A stretch of 64,000 nucleotides of DNA. Origin: Erysipelotrichaceae bacterium 66202529 (lineage in GTDB: Bacteria > Bacillota_I > Bacilli_A > Erysipelotrichales > Erysipelotrichaceae). The position numbers and the translations under genes are program-made. The DNA lies in assembly GCA_017161075.1 (NCBI GenBank), contig CP046174.1, positions 2,666,001-2,730,000 on the forward strand. Direction: 5' to 3'. Below, piece after piece: positions 44,301 through 51,387 of this stretch (position 1 is the stretch's first letter; each line of letters begins with the position of its first letter). The notes beneath the pieces are model-generated. The model was not told where the DNA came from. It saw nothing but the letters and a program-made list of their open reading frames with translations, and searched no databases.

Positions 44301-44393
44301 CAAAAACAGGTGCCGTTTATCAAACACATGAAAATTGATGCACTGCTCTTTAACATAGGGACCAAATGCCTGCAGCTTCAATATCTCAGGTCG
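41370..44393 (-). CDS. sbcC: SbcC, SMC-like ATPase subunit of the SbcCD nuclease
   Basis: 1007 residues from 44393, the ATG giving MRPEILKLQAFGPYV. SbcCD (Mre11-Rad50 type) cuts hairpins and processes DNA ends. The N-terminal ATPase half has IQGETGSGKTMLLDAMTYALYG (phosphate loop, residues ~30-50); the centre is a long coiled coil with the zinc hook CPVCGSVTHP near 505; the C-terminal half has VVSLSGGEKFLVSLALSLAL signature and DTMFIDEGFGTLDE Walker B. The coiled coil is unusually rich in Gln and Leu, reflecting many CAG-type codons. It overlaps sbcD by 8 nt. SbcCD is of interest because hairpin-forming insertions are found elsewhere in this window. Confidence 0.95.
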   Translation of the reverse strand, partial: RPEILKLQAFGPYVKEQCINFHVFDKRHLFLIQGETGSGKTMLLDAMTYALYGKSSGSQREDFLSMRSRFAQPQDATIVDFQFQLHQKTYRFVRKITMRKKRNQELAAVMQIDAGEVIDGSFVPFFENPKLKNVEEKAEELLGLSYAQFIQVMILPQGKFEQLLTSKSEEKQEILKTLFQMERWTSINQVLSDTMKQRKEQLDAKKQRKEALLSGIDMQSLKEITEWLQEANKQKQALMEEGKRQHALLEQVNLSVTQQKNREELSAQLRSAQQHMAELLQQEDSMKELAVYLERQKELANVLPQWNTLLQCRKAMKQRSAKHLTEQQKLTRLQEQRSQVPAWQKQLAECKAREQTYTQRLHAGEELLPSVKRLQQLRTEEQELRKKKAAQQKLAEAQLTCREQLSKEQEQLIRQLKTAKAELELLQTVEQDYAVWKQAFYHHQQTVFLHDKRQQEEKKLQQLQNDTEQEEQQLVPLQQAYDEAMRSYLNSSAAQLAALLKENEPCPVCGSVTHPYLARAQAAYLDVKRLKEMQEQLDQKKEALQKLHQQQDHIQLSIQVLQSSVQEHEDAIQDLLHKPFSQEEYAGIQSRQQRALTLNQEIAHMTERQELLIQQQAEQEALLQKLTEKQQELHTDELLINQQLTALQDSIPSELRTQSQLTQHIEELNQQLEKAKQQTGMLEERLRQLELQLVQQQRDLEHAEKEVQQAAQEQAQAEAVWVTLAQRGIQEAEMQQLQQIDLAAKEEQLHAYELKKNQEQTRIEDLQSRCNALAQQNLEELLQQQKQLMQQEDQLRAALADITSHEAMYSQIQTALIHIQKELDQEEPAFVELAHFVRAMRGDNGMGIERYVLGIMLSSITQQANQLLQLVHNGRYQIFRSDEASGRTRKFGLELSIYDSYTCSSRSVVSLSGGEKFLVSLALSLALSSVVQARNGGIQLDTMFIDEGFGTLDEHSIADALAVLQIMSNSRGYVGIISHVELLKDNIPAGILVEKSREGSRIQIRKE

Positions 44394-45516
44394 CATACAC
44401 ATTCTCCCCTTCCAGTTCTCGCTGTGCCTGCTGAAACAGCTTTTTGGCAGTCTCACTCAGTTCCTCTCCGTAATAATCCTGAAAAAACTGTGTCACGATA
44501 TCCAGATCGGAAACTGTTTCCAGATCCTGCAGGCGTATGGTTATGCTTGTCTGCTCCTGCTCCATGGTTTTCCCGCTCAGCTGCAGAAGATTCTCATAGC
44601 CCTGACGAAAATATTCCAGCATTTCATAGGAAACAGGTAAATCCGTTACCTCTATTTTAACATAGGAAGTCGCCTCTGCGCCTTGTTCCAGCATCCCTTT
44701 TTTCAATTCCTCATAGCTTCCCTTCAACACATGCAGGGGATGTAAGGGAGTGATGTCATGCTCCTCTATCGCATCCTTTTTGCTGTCATAAATCAGCACC
44801 CCCTTGCGCTGATTTGCCTCTGAAAAAGAATAGGGAAGCGGTGATCCACTGTACCAGACACGACCTCCCGCATGCTGTCTGCGATGCAGATGTCCCATCG
44901 CTGTATAAGAAAATCCGTCAAATATACTCGAAGGAACCAGATCCGCTCCCCCGACATTCGCAAACCGGTCACTCTCGCACACATCCGCATTCGCCAAAAA
45001 GGCGTGCGCCATGGCAATATGGCGATACTTGTTATCCGCATGCGAAAGAATATCCTGACAGATACAGGAAAAAGCCTCTTCCTGCGAATGCACATCCACA
45101 TCATAGGCCTTTCGTACCTGCTCCACATGAAAATAGGGAATCGGGTAAATCATGCAGTCTTCAAGCTCAATGCCAGCCACCTTCTCCTGCAGACTGCCAA
45201 CCACATACAGACCCATTCCCTTCAACAGCCTTGACAGTGATGCCAGACGGGTTGCGGAATCATGATTGCCTGCGATGACAATCACCTTTTTCTTCAGCTC
45301 CATGCAAAGCATATACATGATATCATCATATATTTCGATTGCCTCTTTACTTGCCAGAACGGTATCGTATACATCTCCCGCTACAAGGATCACATCAATG
45401 TTTTCTTCTTCAACGATCGTTTTCAGCTGCTGCTTAAACCAGCGCTGATCCTCTATCATTGACAGCTTGTACAAATCTATTCCCAAATGCCAGTCCGCTG
45501 TATGCAAGATTCGCAT
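44386..45516 (-). CDS. sbcD: SbcD, nuclease subunit of SbcCD
   Basis: 376 residues from 45516, where AGGAGGAG sits 8 nt before the ATG. A calcineurin-type phosphoesterase of the Mre11 family. Metal and catalytic motifs: LHTADWHLG at residues 5-13, VAGDVYDTVLAS near 45, IAGNHDSATR near 80, the MAHAFL His near 164, and GHLHRRQ near 210. The protein ends with an SbcC-binding C-terminal region. With SbcC it acts as a Mn-dependent exo- and endonuclease on blocked ends and DNA hairpins. Confidence 0.95.
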   Translation of the reverse strand: MRILHTADWHLGIDLYKLSMIEDQRWFKQQLKTIVEEENIDVILVAGDVYDTVLASKEAIEIYDDIMYMLCMELKKKVIVIAGNHDSATRLASLSRLLKGMGLYVVGSLQEKVAGIELEDCMIYPIPYFHVEQVRKAYDVDVHSQEEAFSCICQDILSHADNKYRHIAMAHAFLANADVCESDRFANVGGADLVPSSIFDGFSYTAMGHLHRRQHAGGRVWYSGSPLPYSFSEANQRKGVLIYDSKKDAIEEHDITPLHPLHVLKGSYEELKKGMLEQGAEATSYVKIEVTDLPVSYEMLEYFRQGYENLLQLSGKTMEQEQTSITIRLQDLETVSDLDIVTQFFQDYYGEELSETAKKLFQQAQRELEGENVYAT

Positions 45517-45561
45517 TGTCATCTCCTCCTTTACCTGAAAAACAGGGCAGATTGCTCTGCC

Positions 45562-46326
45562 CTACTCGTTCCCCTGACCTGCTTTTCCTTTTTCTGCCTG
45601 AAAATCCTTACTGTACTGTATGTCCTTAAAAGACCAGCGAACATCAAACAGCTGATAGGTCACCACTGCCTCCGGCCAGTTTATCTGATATGTCGTTTCC
45701 GCAAACACACTGCCATCCTTCGTCTTGCGCTTTGTGCCGATATACTTGATTTCCCCGCTCACAATGCTGGCATCCGTAATAAAAATACTGGGAACATCCA
45801 CAGGATGCGCTTCATCATACTGATAAATCAAGGTAACCTCTGTTGCATTACCAGCCTGTTTCACCTGCTGTTCCATGCTGACGACATAGTTGACAAATAC
45901 CTTGGTTGTTTTTTCCACTGTTTTTCCATTACTCAGATTCAACACCAGCTTCAATACGTTTTCTCCTGTCGGATAATGAAACGCATCCTTTGAAATCTGA
46001 TAGCTGCTGTAATCCAGTACATTATCCACATAGGTATCATTGATATACAATCCTACACCGTTGATAGAGGAATTATGCTTCTCATAGCTCCAGGAAACAT
46101 CGATATATTTCAGATCCTTTCGATATTCTCCTTCAAACTGCGTGATTTCCGCTGTTTTCTTTGCCGGTTCAGGCGCCGGGGTAGTCACTGCCGGCTTAGC
46201 CGGTTCCCGCTGCTCCTGCGTATTCACAAAGATATAGACGGATAAGGCAATGATTATCAACAGTATGACAGTCAGTAAGAATACAAAAAAGCCGTTCTTT
46301 TTCAGATATGTCTTAATGTTTTTCAT
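45562..46326 (-). CDS. Membrane-anchored extracytoplasmic protein of unknown function
   Basis: 254 residues. A membrane segment (NGFFVFLLTVILLIIIALSVYIFV, residues ~11-34) is followed by a Pro/Ala/Glu-rich linker (KPAVTTPAPEPAKK) and a beta-rich domain that looks Ig-like (ISWSYEKHNSSINGVGLYINDTYVDNV…GENVLKLVLNLSNGKTVEKTTKVFVNY). I do not recognise the family. It sits alone between sbcD and metQ with GGAGGG before its start. The layout is like wall-spanning sensor or stress proteins, but there is no domain to prove it. Confidence 0.65.
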   Translation of the reverse strand: MKNIKTYLKKNGFFVFLLTVILLIIIALSVYIFVNTQEQREPAKPAVTTPAPEPAKKTAEITQFEGEYRKDLKYIDVSWSYEKHNSSINGVGLYINDTYVDNVLDYSSYQISKDAFHYPTGENVLKLVLNLSNGKTVEKTTKVFVNYVVSMEQQVKQAGNATEVTLIYQYDEAHPVDVPSIFITDASIVSGEIKYIGTKRKTKDGSVFAETTYQINWPEAVVTYQLFDVRWSFKDIQYSKDFQAEKGKAGQGNE

Positions 46327-46480
46327 ATGCCCTCCTTATGTACCCTCTATTATACTGTTTTTCATAGTGGAAAGCCACTGATTTTTGTCATTCCGGGCGC
46401 AAATCACATCATTTTACACAAAGAAAGCATCTATTGATATGGGATATCAACGAATCAAAACCGGATATAAAAGCAAAATA

Positions 46481-46520
46481 AAGAAAAGCATGGTCTGCAG
46501 TACACACCTGCTTCCATGCT
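46481..46520 (-). terminator. Terminator of the metNIQ operon
   Basis: On the minus strand AGCATGG…CCATGCT is followed by TTTTCTTTATTTT, starting 9 nt after the metQ stop. Confidence 0.75.
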
Positions 46521-46528
46521 ATTCTATC

Positions 46529-47365
46529 TTATTTTACTGGTACCAGAGGTACAACAACACCGTCATAATTGTCTTCAATGAATTTTTTTACATCCTCAGT
46601 GTTTAAAGCCTTGATCAGTGCCTTAATTTTTTCATCATCCTTATGTGCCGTCTGAACAACAATCACATTGGCAAAGCTCTTTGTAGCCTCACTGTCCTTG
46701 GATTCAGAAGCCATCACTTTATCACTGACCTTCGCAAGGAGTGCATTGTTTCCGTTAATAACGGAGAAATCCACGTCCGGCAGACTTGTAGCACAGGCAG
46801 TTGCATCCATTTCTACAATTTCCACTTTTTTATTGTACTTTTCAATATCCTGCTTTGTCGCATCGATACCCTTGCCCTTTTTTAAAGTGATTATGCCGTT
46901 TTCCTGCAGCAGCATCAATGCACGGCCACCGTTTGTAGAATCATGCGGTACCGCAATTTTCTGTCCATCTGCCAGCTCCTTTAAGGATTTATGATTCACA
47001 GAATAGATACCCATCGGCTCATAGTGAACAGTGAATACACTTGTAATCTTATCTTCAGCATTTGCATTTTTTGTCCAGTTATCCAGGAACTGCTGATGCT
47101 GGAAAAAGTTTGCATCCATGTCATCGTCTGCCAACGCCTGGTTCATTTTGTTGTAATCCGTATATTCCTTGATGTCCAAGGTATAGCCTTCCTTTTCCAA
47201 AACCGGCTGAATGTGACGGATAATTTCCGCATGCGGCGTAACACTTGCGCCAATACGAATCGTCTTATCCTCCTTTTCACTCTTCCCGGTATTATCTCCC
47301 TTGGATCCGCACCCAGCAAGCAATGCAATGGTACATAAACCTACAGCTAATGTTTTTAATTTCAT
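46529..47365 (-). CDS. metQ: Methionine-binding lipoprotein MetQ
   Basis: 278 residues. The lipobox VGLCTIALLAGC marks a lipoprotein. The NlpA/MetQ pattern is clear: IRIGASVTPHAEIIRHIQPVLEKEGYTLDIKEYTDYNKMNQALADDDMDANFFQHQQFL (residues ~38-96), then IYSVNHKSLKELADGQKIAVPHDSTNGGRALMLLQENGIITL, and AVVELDATACATSLPDVDFSVINGNNAL-like ligand contacts. It delivers methionine (D- and L-forms in known members) to MetNI. It is the last gene of the operon, unlike some Firmicutes where it is first. Confidence 0.94.
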   Translation of the reverse strand: MKLKTLAVGLCTIALLAGCGSKGDNTGKSEKEDKTIRIGASVTPHAEIIRHIQPVLEKEGYTLDIKEYTDYNKMNQALADDDMDANFFQHQQFLDNWTKNANAEDKITSVFTVHYEPMGIYSVNHKSLKELADGQKIAVPHDSTNGGRALMLLQENGIITLKKGKGIDATKQDIEKYNKKVEIVEMDATACATSLPDVDFSVINGNNALLAKVSDKVMASESKDSEATKSFANVIVVQTAHKDDEKIKALIKALNTEDVKKFIEDNYDGVVVPLVPVK

Positions 47366-47491
47366 GTTTTACCCTCGTCTTTCTATATTATATATATTGT
47401 TTATAAATCACCAAATCTGTGAGCGGCACATTCGACAGATCCGGCAATTCTGCTTCAGCATGCGCAACATATCAGTCCCTCCCTTTACAGC

Positions 47492-48172
47492 CTAATGTGT
47501 TGTTTTACGAATCGCAAGATTTCCGATTCCCTGAATGAGTGAGGTAATCAGAAGCAATACGATGACACTCACATAAATGACATCAAACTGGAAGGCATTA
47601 TACCCGTAACGGATACAGAAGTCACCAAGACCACCGCCACCGACTGCACCAACCATGGCGATATACCCAATCAGTGTGATCAGCGTAATTGTTGTGGCAC
47701 GGATTATGCCTGGCACGCTTTCCTTCAGGTATACACGGAATATGATTTCCAGCGGAGAGCATCCCATTGCCTGACTGGCTTCAATTAGACCGTAATCCAC
47801 TTCGGATAGGGCACTTTCAATCTGGCGTGCCACAAAAGGAACAGCACCAATGACCAGCGGCAGCATCGCTCCACGCAATCCAATCGTAGTACCTACGATT
47901 GCACGCGTCATCGGTGAAATCATAAAGATCAGAATAATAAAGGGAATCGCTCGGAAGAAATCGATAATCTTTCCGATGATGAAATACAGGATTCTATTTT
48001 GTAAGATTCCATCCTTTTTCGTTACGACCATAATTACACCGAACAGAGTTCCAATCAGAAGTGATATCGCACCGACAACACCCAGCATGATGAATGTCTC
48101 CATTATTGCTGTCCAGAAATCCGGAAGCTTGCTCATAATATTAGGAATAATCGTATTTAGAAATTCTAGCAT
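47492..48172 (-). CDS. metI: Methionine ABC transporter permease MetI
   Basis: 226 residues with five membrane helices. The ABC permease coupling region EASQAMGCSPLEIIFRVYLKESVPGI (residues ~135-160) is the EAA loop that docks on MetN, and the helix pair AIMETFIMLGVVGAISLLIGTLFGVIMVV at the start is typical. It overlaps the end of metN by 7 nt. Together with MetN and MetQ it imports methionine. Confidence 0.94.
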   Translation of the reverse strand: MLEFLNTIIPNIMSKLPDFWTAIMETFIMLGVVGAISLLIGTLFGVIMVVTKKDGILQNRILYFIIGKIIDFFRAIPFIILIFMISPMTRAIVGTTIGLRGAMLPLVIGAVPFVARQIESALSEVDYGLIEASQAMGCSPLEIIFRVYLKESVPGIIRATTITLITLIGYIAMVGAVGGGGLGDFCIRYGYNAFQFDVIYVSVIVLLLITSLIQGIGNLAIRKTTH

Positions 48173-49200
48173 GCCTTCATCACCTCCACACCGACTTCAT
48201 GCTCCTTCAGATAGGCAAGTGCCTGATCAATATTTGCTTCCTCACCGCTCAGTATAACAATCAAATCACCCAGCGGTGTGTTTTTGATAATTTCCACATT
48301 TCCAAAAATGATATTCGTATCTACCAGAAACAGTCTGGATATCTCGGAAATGAGTGCCTTGCTGGTGCTGACAGAATCATAATTCAGCTTCACCATGCGT
48401 TGTCCGTTTTCCAGTCTGGTAACACTGGCACCTGCATCCAGCATTTCCTGTATACGGTGTGCATTGCTTGTGGATGCGATAAAGCTTCGTGTTACCTCTG
48501 CCTTTGGTTTGGAGAAGATATCAAGGATGCTTCCTTCCTCCACAACATAGCCGTTTTCCATAACTGCCACACGGTCGCAGATTTCCTTGATTACTGCCAT
48601 CTCATGCGTAATCAGAACGATGGTGATTCCCAGCTCCTCGTTTACCTTTTTCAGCAGCTTCAGAATGCTTTTTGTCGTCTGCGGATCCAGTGCGCTTGTC
48701 GCTTCATCACATAGCAGCACCTTGGGATCATTTGCCAGTGCACGTGCGATTGCCACACGCTGCTTCTGTCCGCCGCTGAGCTGGGATGGATAGGCATCCA
48801 CCTTGTCACTCAAATCCACTAGCTCCAGCAGCTTGCGGATTTTCATATCCGTTTCTGCCTTGCTTAATCCACTCCCCTTCAACGGGAATGCAATATTCTG
48901 ATAAACCGTACGGCTGCGCATCAGATTGAAGTGCTGAAATATCATTCCGATTTTCTTACGCATCGCACGCAGCTCCTTATCCCGCATCTGCGTGATATCC
49001 TGTCCATCGATGACAACCGCTCCCGCACTTGGGCGTTCCAGCAGATTGATGCAGCGTACCAGTGTCGATTTACCGGCGCCGCTGAAGCCGATAATACCAT
49101 ATATTTCCTTGTCCTGTATCGTCAGTGTGACATCCTGCACCGCATGAACATTCCCTGCTTTGCTGTCAAATGTCTTACTGACATGTTCCAACTTAATCAT
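48166..49200 (-). CDS. metN: Methionine ABC transporter ATPase MetN
   Basis: 344 residues from the ATG at 49200, preceded by AGGAGGATGAGG. Walker A GFSGAGKSTL near residue 38, signature LSGGQKQRVAIARAL near 140, Walker B LLCDEATSALD near 162, and the H-loop THEM near 200. The C-terminal ~85 residues form the NIL (ACT-like) domain through which methionine inhibits transport. First gene of the operon, under the T-box leader. Confidence 0.96.
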   Translation of the reverse strand: MIKLEHVSKTFDSKAGNVHAVQDVTLTIQDKEIYGIIGFSGAGKSTLVRCINLLERPSAGAVVIDGQDITQMRDKELRAMRKKIGMIFQHFNLMRSRTVYQNIAFPLKGSGLSKAETDMKIRKLLELVDLSDKVDAYPSQLSGGQKQRVAIARALANDPKVLLCDEATSALDPQTTKSILKLLKKVNEELGITIVLITHEMAVIKEICDRVAVMENGYVVEEGSILDIFSKPKAEVTRSFIASTSNAHRIQEMLDAGASVTRLENGQRMVKLNYDSVSTSKALISEISRLFLVDTNIIFGNVEIIKNTPLGDLIVILSGEEANIDQALAYLKEHEVGVEVMKAC

Positions 49201-49224
49201 GTCCTCATCCTCCTGTAGCCATAT

Positions 49225-49495
49225 AAAAAAGCCTCCATCCCATAGGACGAAAGCTGCATTTCGTGTTACCACCTAAGTTTATTTCCACCTCGCGGTGAAA
49301 ACCTCATCAAGTACGTTTTCGTATGCTATACGAAAGTTATACCCTATCGCTGTAACGAGCGAACACGTCGCAGCCTACCTTGTTCGACTGCGCGACTCCA
49401 AGACCATTTTCAGCAGCTCCTCTTTATTTCCTCTCACCAAACGGAAACTCTCTGCAAAAGCATACCTGCTTACTCTTCTTTTCCACGTCATTGTT
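49225..49495 (-). promoter_or_regulatory. Methionine T-box leader of metNIQ
   Basis: The ~270-nt leader has the order of a T-box: a stem I region (AGAGAGTTTCCG … GGTGAGAGG … GAAAATGGTC, the last holding an AUG specifier in its loop, and TTGGAGTC), the T-box element itself (CTTAGGTGGTAACACG, related to the consensus AGGGTGGTACCGCG), and a terminator hairpin (GCTTTCGTCC-TATG-GGATGGAGGC followed by six Ts, 49225-49254). Uncharged tRNA-Met would pair with the specifier and the TGG of the T-box and stabilise the antiterminator, turning on the transporter when methionine is short. The specifier assignment fits the downstream genes. Confidence 0.85.
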
Positions 49496-49507
49496 TATCT
49501 GTCCATT

Positions 49508-49536
49508 ATGTTACTTTATTTTCATGCAATCGTCAA
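49508..49536 (-). promoter_or_regulatory. Promoter of the T-box/metNIQ transcript
   Basis: On the minus strand TTGACG (49536-49531) and TAACAT (49513-49508) with 17-nt spacing, just before the T-box stem I. Confidence 0.7.
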
Positions 49537-50568
49537 GCATTTTTCACTTTTTTCTTTTTGTTACACGATAGAGGATTTTTATTCACAGCCAAATCATAGT
49601 GTATTCGCTATGAAACAAGCATATGAAGTTAAAGAAAATATTCCTATCATTTCCTCTCCTATGCTAAAGCTTTTATATTCTCAAAAGAGCTGTGAATAGT
49701 AACAATTAAGGCGTATCTTTTTATCCTTTCTCTGTGTAAATAAATTGATTACAGCTTTATAATCATACATGATTTTTTATAAAAGGCGATTCCATACCCG
49801 ACAATGTCTGTATATCCTTTTTTATTCAAACCCTCTATATATTTCATAGCTTTGATTTGTTCACACGCCAGGTTCGCTGTTTTTTCTACTTCTTCCTCTT
49901 TGCTTGCGACCTTCAGCTCCAGCACCAACCCTCTTTTTTTCTTATACGCAGGTAGCACGGCGATATCATATCTCCCTAAACCAGATTCCTGATTGGAATA
50001 AATGCTGCTATTTGTAACTCCCTGTAGCATGCCATTCACGAATCCATGATAAAACCTCTCATCATAATCGAAATAGCTCATAGATTCAAATAATACACTA
50101 TTCAAAATTTCATCTGCACGTTCTATGTCTTCCTTTAACAACGCGTTTATGAAAGAGACATTATGTATTTCTATCTGCTGCCGAAACCATTCCTCAAATA
50201 TAGTTGTATAGATATAACGTATCTCTTTGTTCGGAATTTCAAGCTGATAGATATTGACAGCTGTTTTCCTAATAGCCTTTAGATATCCAGTAAACAACAA
50301 AAAACTATAAATGTTTTCTATATTATCCATTTCCCGATATGTCAGTTCTGATTTGATAACCTTTTCTATCCTGCCACCATTTGATAGTATATCAAAGTCC
50401 TGCTTCATTTCCGCAGTACTCTGTTGAATATAGCGGTAAATGATATCATTGCCGCTTGTATTTGCCCAGAAGGATGCAGGCTCATCATTTCCCTGCGTGA
50501 TATTCAGCATATATTTCAAAACGCTCCAAGGATTATATATTTCCTGATTAGCAAACAGATATCCATCA

Positions 50569-50588
50569 CGCCATGGGTGGGCACCGCC
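50569..50588 (-). repeat. 20-nt hairpin insertion, copy A (in EW|YD codons)
   Basis: Minus-strand GGCGGTGCCCACCCATGGCG splits the Tyr codon (TA^T) of the WYDGY motif and creates an immediate in-frame TAG. GGC-GGT-GCC is a stem with a three-base loop; flanking host ATGGTA pairs with ACCCAT of the insert with one bulged C. Identical to copy B. Confidence 0.85.
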
Positions 50589-50734
50589 TACCATTCCTTT
50601 ACTGTAAACTCATACGTCTTTGCATTAAAATCCTTCAGCAATTTCATTGTTTCCTCTGGCGTAAAGCCAAAGCTCGAACAGGATTGATCATCATAAATAG
50701 AGTAGACATTAAAATTATTTAACCCTGTAAAAAG

Positions 50735-50755
50735 GCTAAAGCCCGCCTTCGGTGT
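50735..50755 (-). repeat. 21-nt in-frame insertion (after RIAKES)
   Basis: Adds the codons for TPKAGFS between KES and LFTGLNN, where the family normally has KES directly before the (I/L)F(S/T)GLNN motif. Its ends are ambiguous by a repeated AGC (alternatively 50738-50758). It contains CACACC-GAA-GGCGGG, a hairpin with a GAA loop and some mismatches. No stop codon is produced. Confidence 0.65.
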
Positions 50756-50903
50756 GCTCTCTTTCGCAATTCTCAAGCATCCGGTAAGAATCCCTTTTTC
50801 CAATGCATCATTCGTTTTTAAAGCTGCACTGAATATTTTACCCAAGAAATTTACCATTTCATCATAATATCCGTTCAGATAAGCACTCTGTAACGGTACA
50901 TCA

Positions 50904-50923
50904 CGCCATGGGTGGGCACCGCC
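50904..50923 (-). repeat. 20-nt hairpin insertion, copy B (in IDE|YD codons)
   Basis: Same 20-nt sequence as copy A, again splitting a Tyr codon (TA^T before GATG) and creating TAG at once, here just after the Walker B aspartate-glutamate. The 7-nt target TA^TGATG is the same as at copy A. Confidence 0.85.
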
Positions 50924-51293
50924 TATTCATCAATCAGAAGGATAACCTTTTGCCGCCAGTGTTTTTCCAGACACATGCTCAAAAATCTTAAGCCATTCTG
51001 AAGCTGTGCCTTATTTACTGTTCCTGCTTTGTACTGCTTTAATAAATTTATATCCATTTCATCCAAATACTCACTAGTTAATAATTCCTCATTCTTACTT
51101 ATGATTTCACTTAAAATTATCTGAAAGCTATTCAGTTGATCCTGAAAGGATATATCCTTCATATCCTTTAATGACAAAAAAATTACCGGATACCTGTTCT
51201 GATATAGCATTACTTTCTCATGTTCTGATATTTTCAATCCGTTAAACAAATAAGCATTTTCCATTTGTCTGATGGAAAAGAAATAATAGAGCA

Positions 51294-51312
51294 CGCCTGA
51301 GCGGGCACCGCC
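51294..51312 (-). repeat. 19-nt hairpin insertion, copy C (in MS|ML codons)
   Basis: Minus-strand GGCGGTGCCCGCTCAGGCG splits the Met codon (A^TG). It shares GGCGGTGCCC and the GGCG end with copies A and B but differs in the middle (GCTCA). That GCTCA is complementary to host TGAGC directly upstream, giving TGAGC-a-GGC-ggt-GCC-c-GCTCA. Confidence 0.8.
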
Positions 51313-51334
51313 TGCTCATGTTTAAGGTTTTACC

Positions 51335-51387
51335 CGCTACTAGCGCGCCTCTTGTCGGATACCAAAGGTATCGACACTATTTCGGTG
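51335..51387 (-). repeat. 53-nt multi-hairpin insertion (in RRF|GKT, Walker A)
   Basis: Placed between the codons TTT and GGT of the phosphate loop. It holds GATACC-TTT-GGTATC (extended by TGTC/GACA with one bulge) and CGCTA-G-TAGCG, and forms ATTTC-ACC-GAAAT and CGCGCC/GGCGCG stems together with host sequence. An in-frame TAG lies within it. Confidence 0.8.

Noticed and set aside
41370..44393. CAG/CTG-rich stretches as unstable trinucleotide repeats
   Set aside because: They reflect Gln- and Leu-rich coiled coil coding in sbcC and are not tandem arrays.
49225..49495. S-box (SAM) riboswitch upstream of metN
   Set aside because: The order of stem I, T-box element and terminator, and an AUG specifier loop, fits a T-box; S-box core motifs were not seen.
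50569..50588. Assembly or sequencing artefact as explanation for the 20-mer insertions
   Set aside because: Not excluded, but identical insertions at two distinct sites with correct flanks, and a third related one, are unlikely to arise by random error. Kept as a finding with read checking advised.
50569..51312. The three 20-nt repeats as a CRISPR array or tandem repeat
   Set aside because: Spacing is ~315 and ~370 nt, the spacers are coding parts of one gene, and no cas genes are present.
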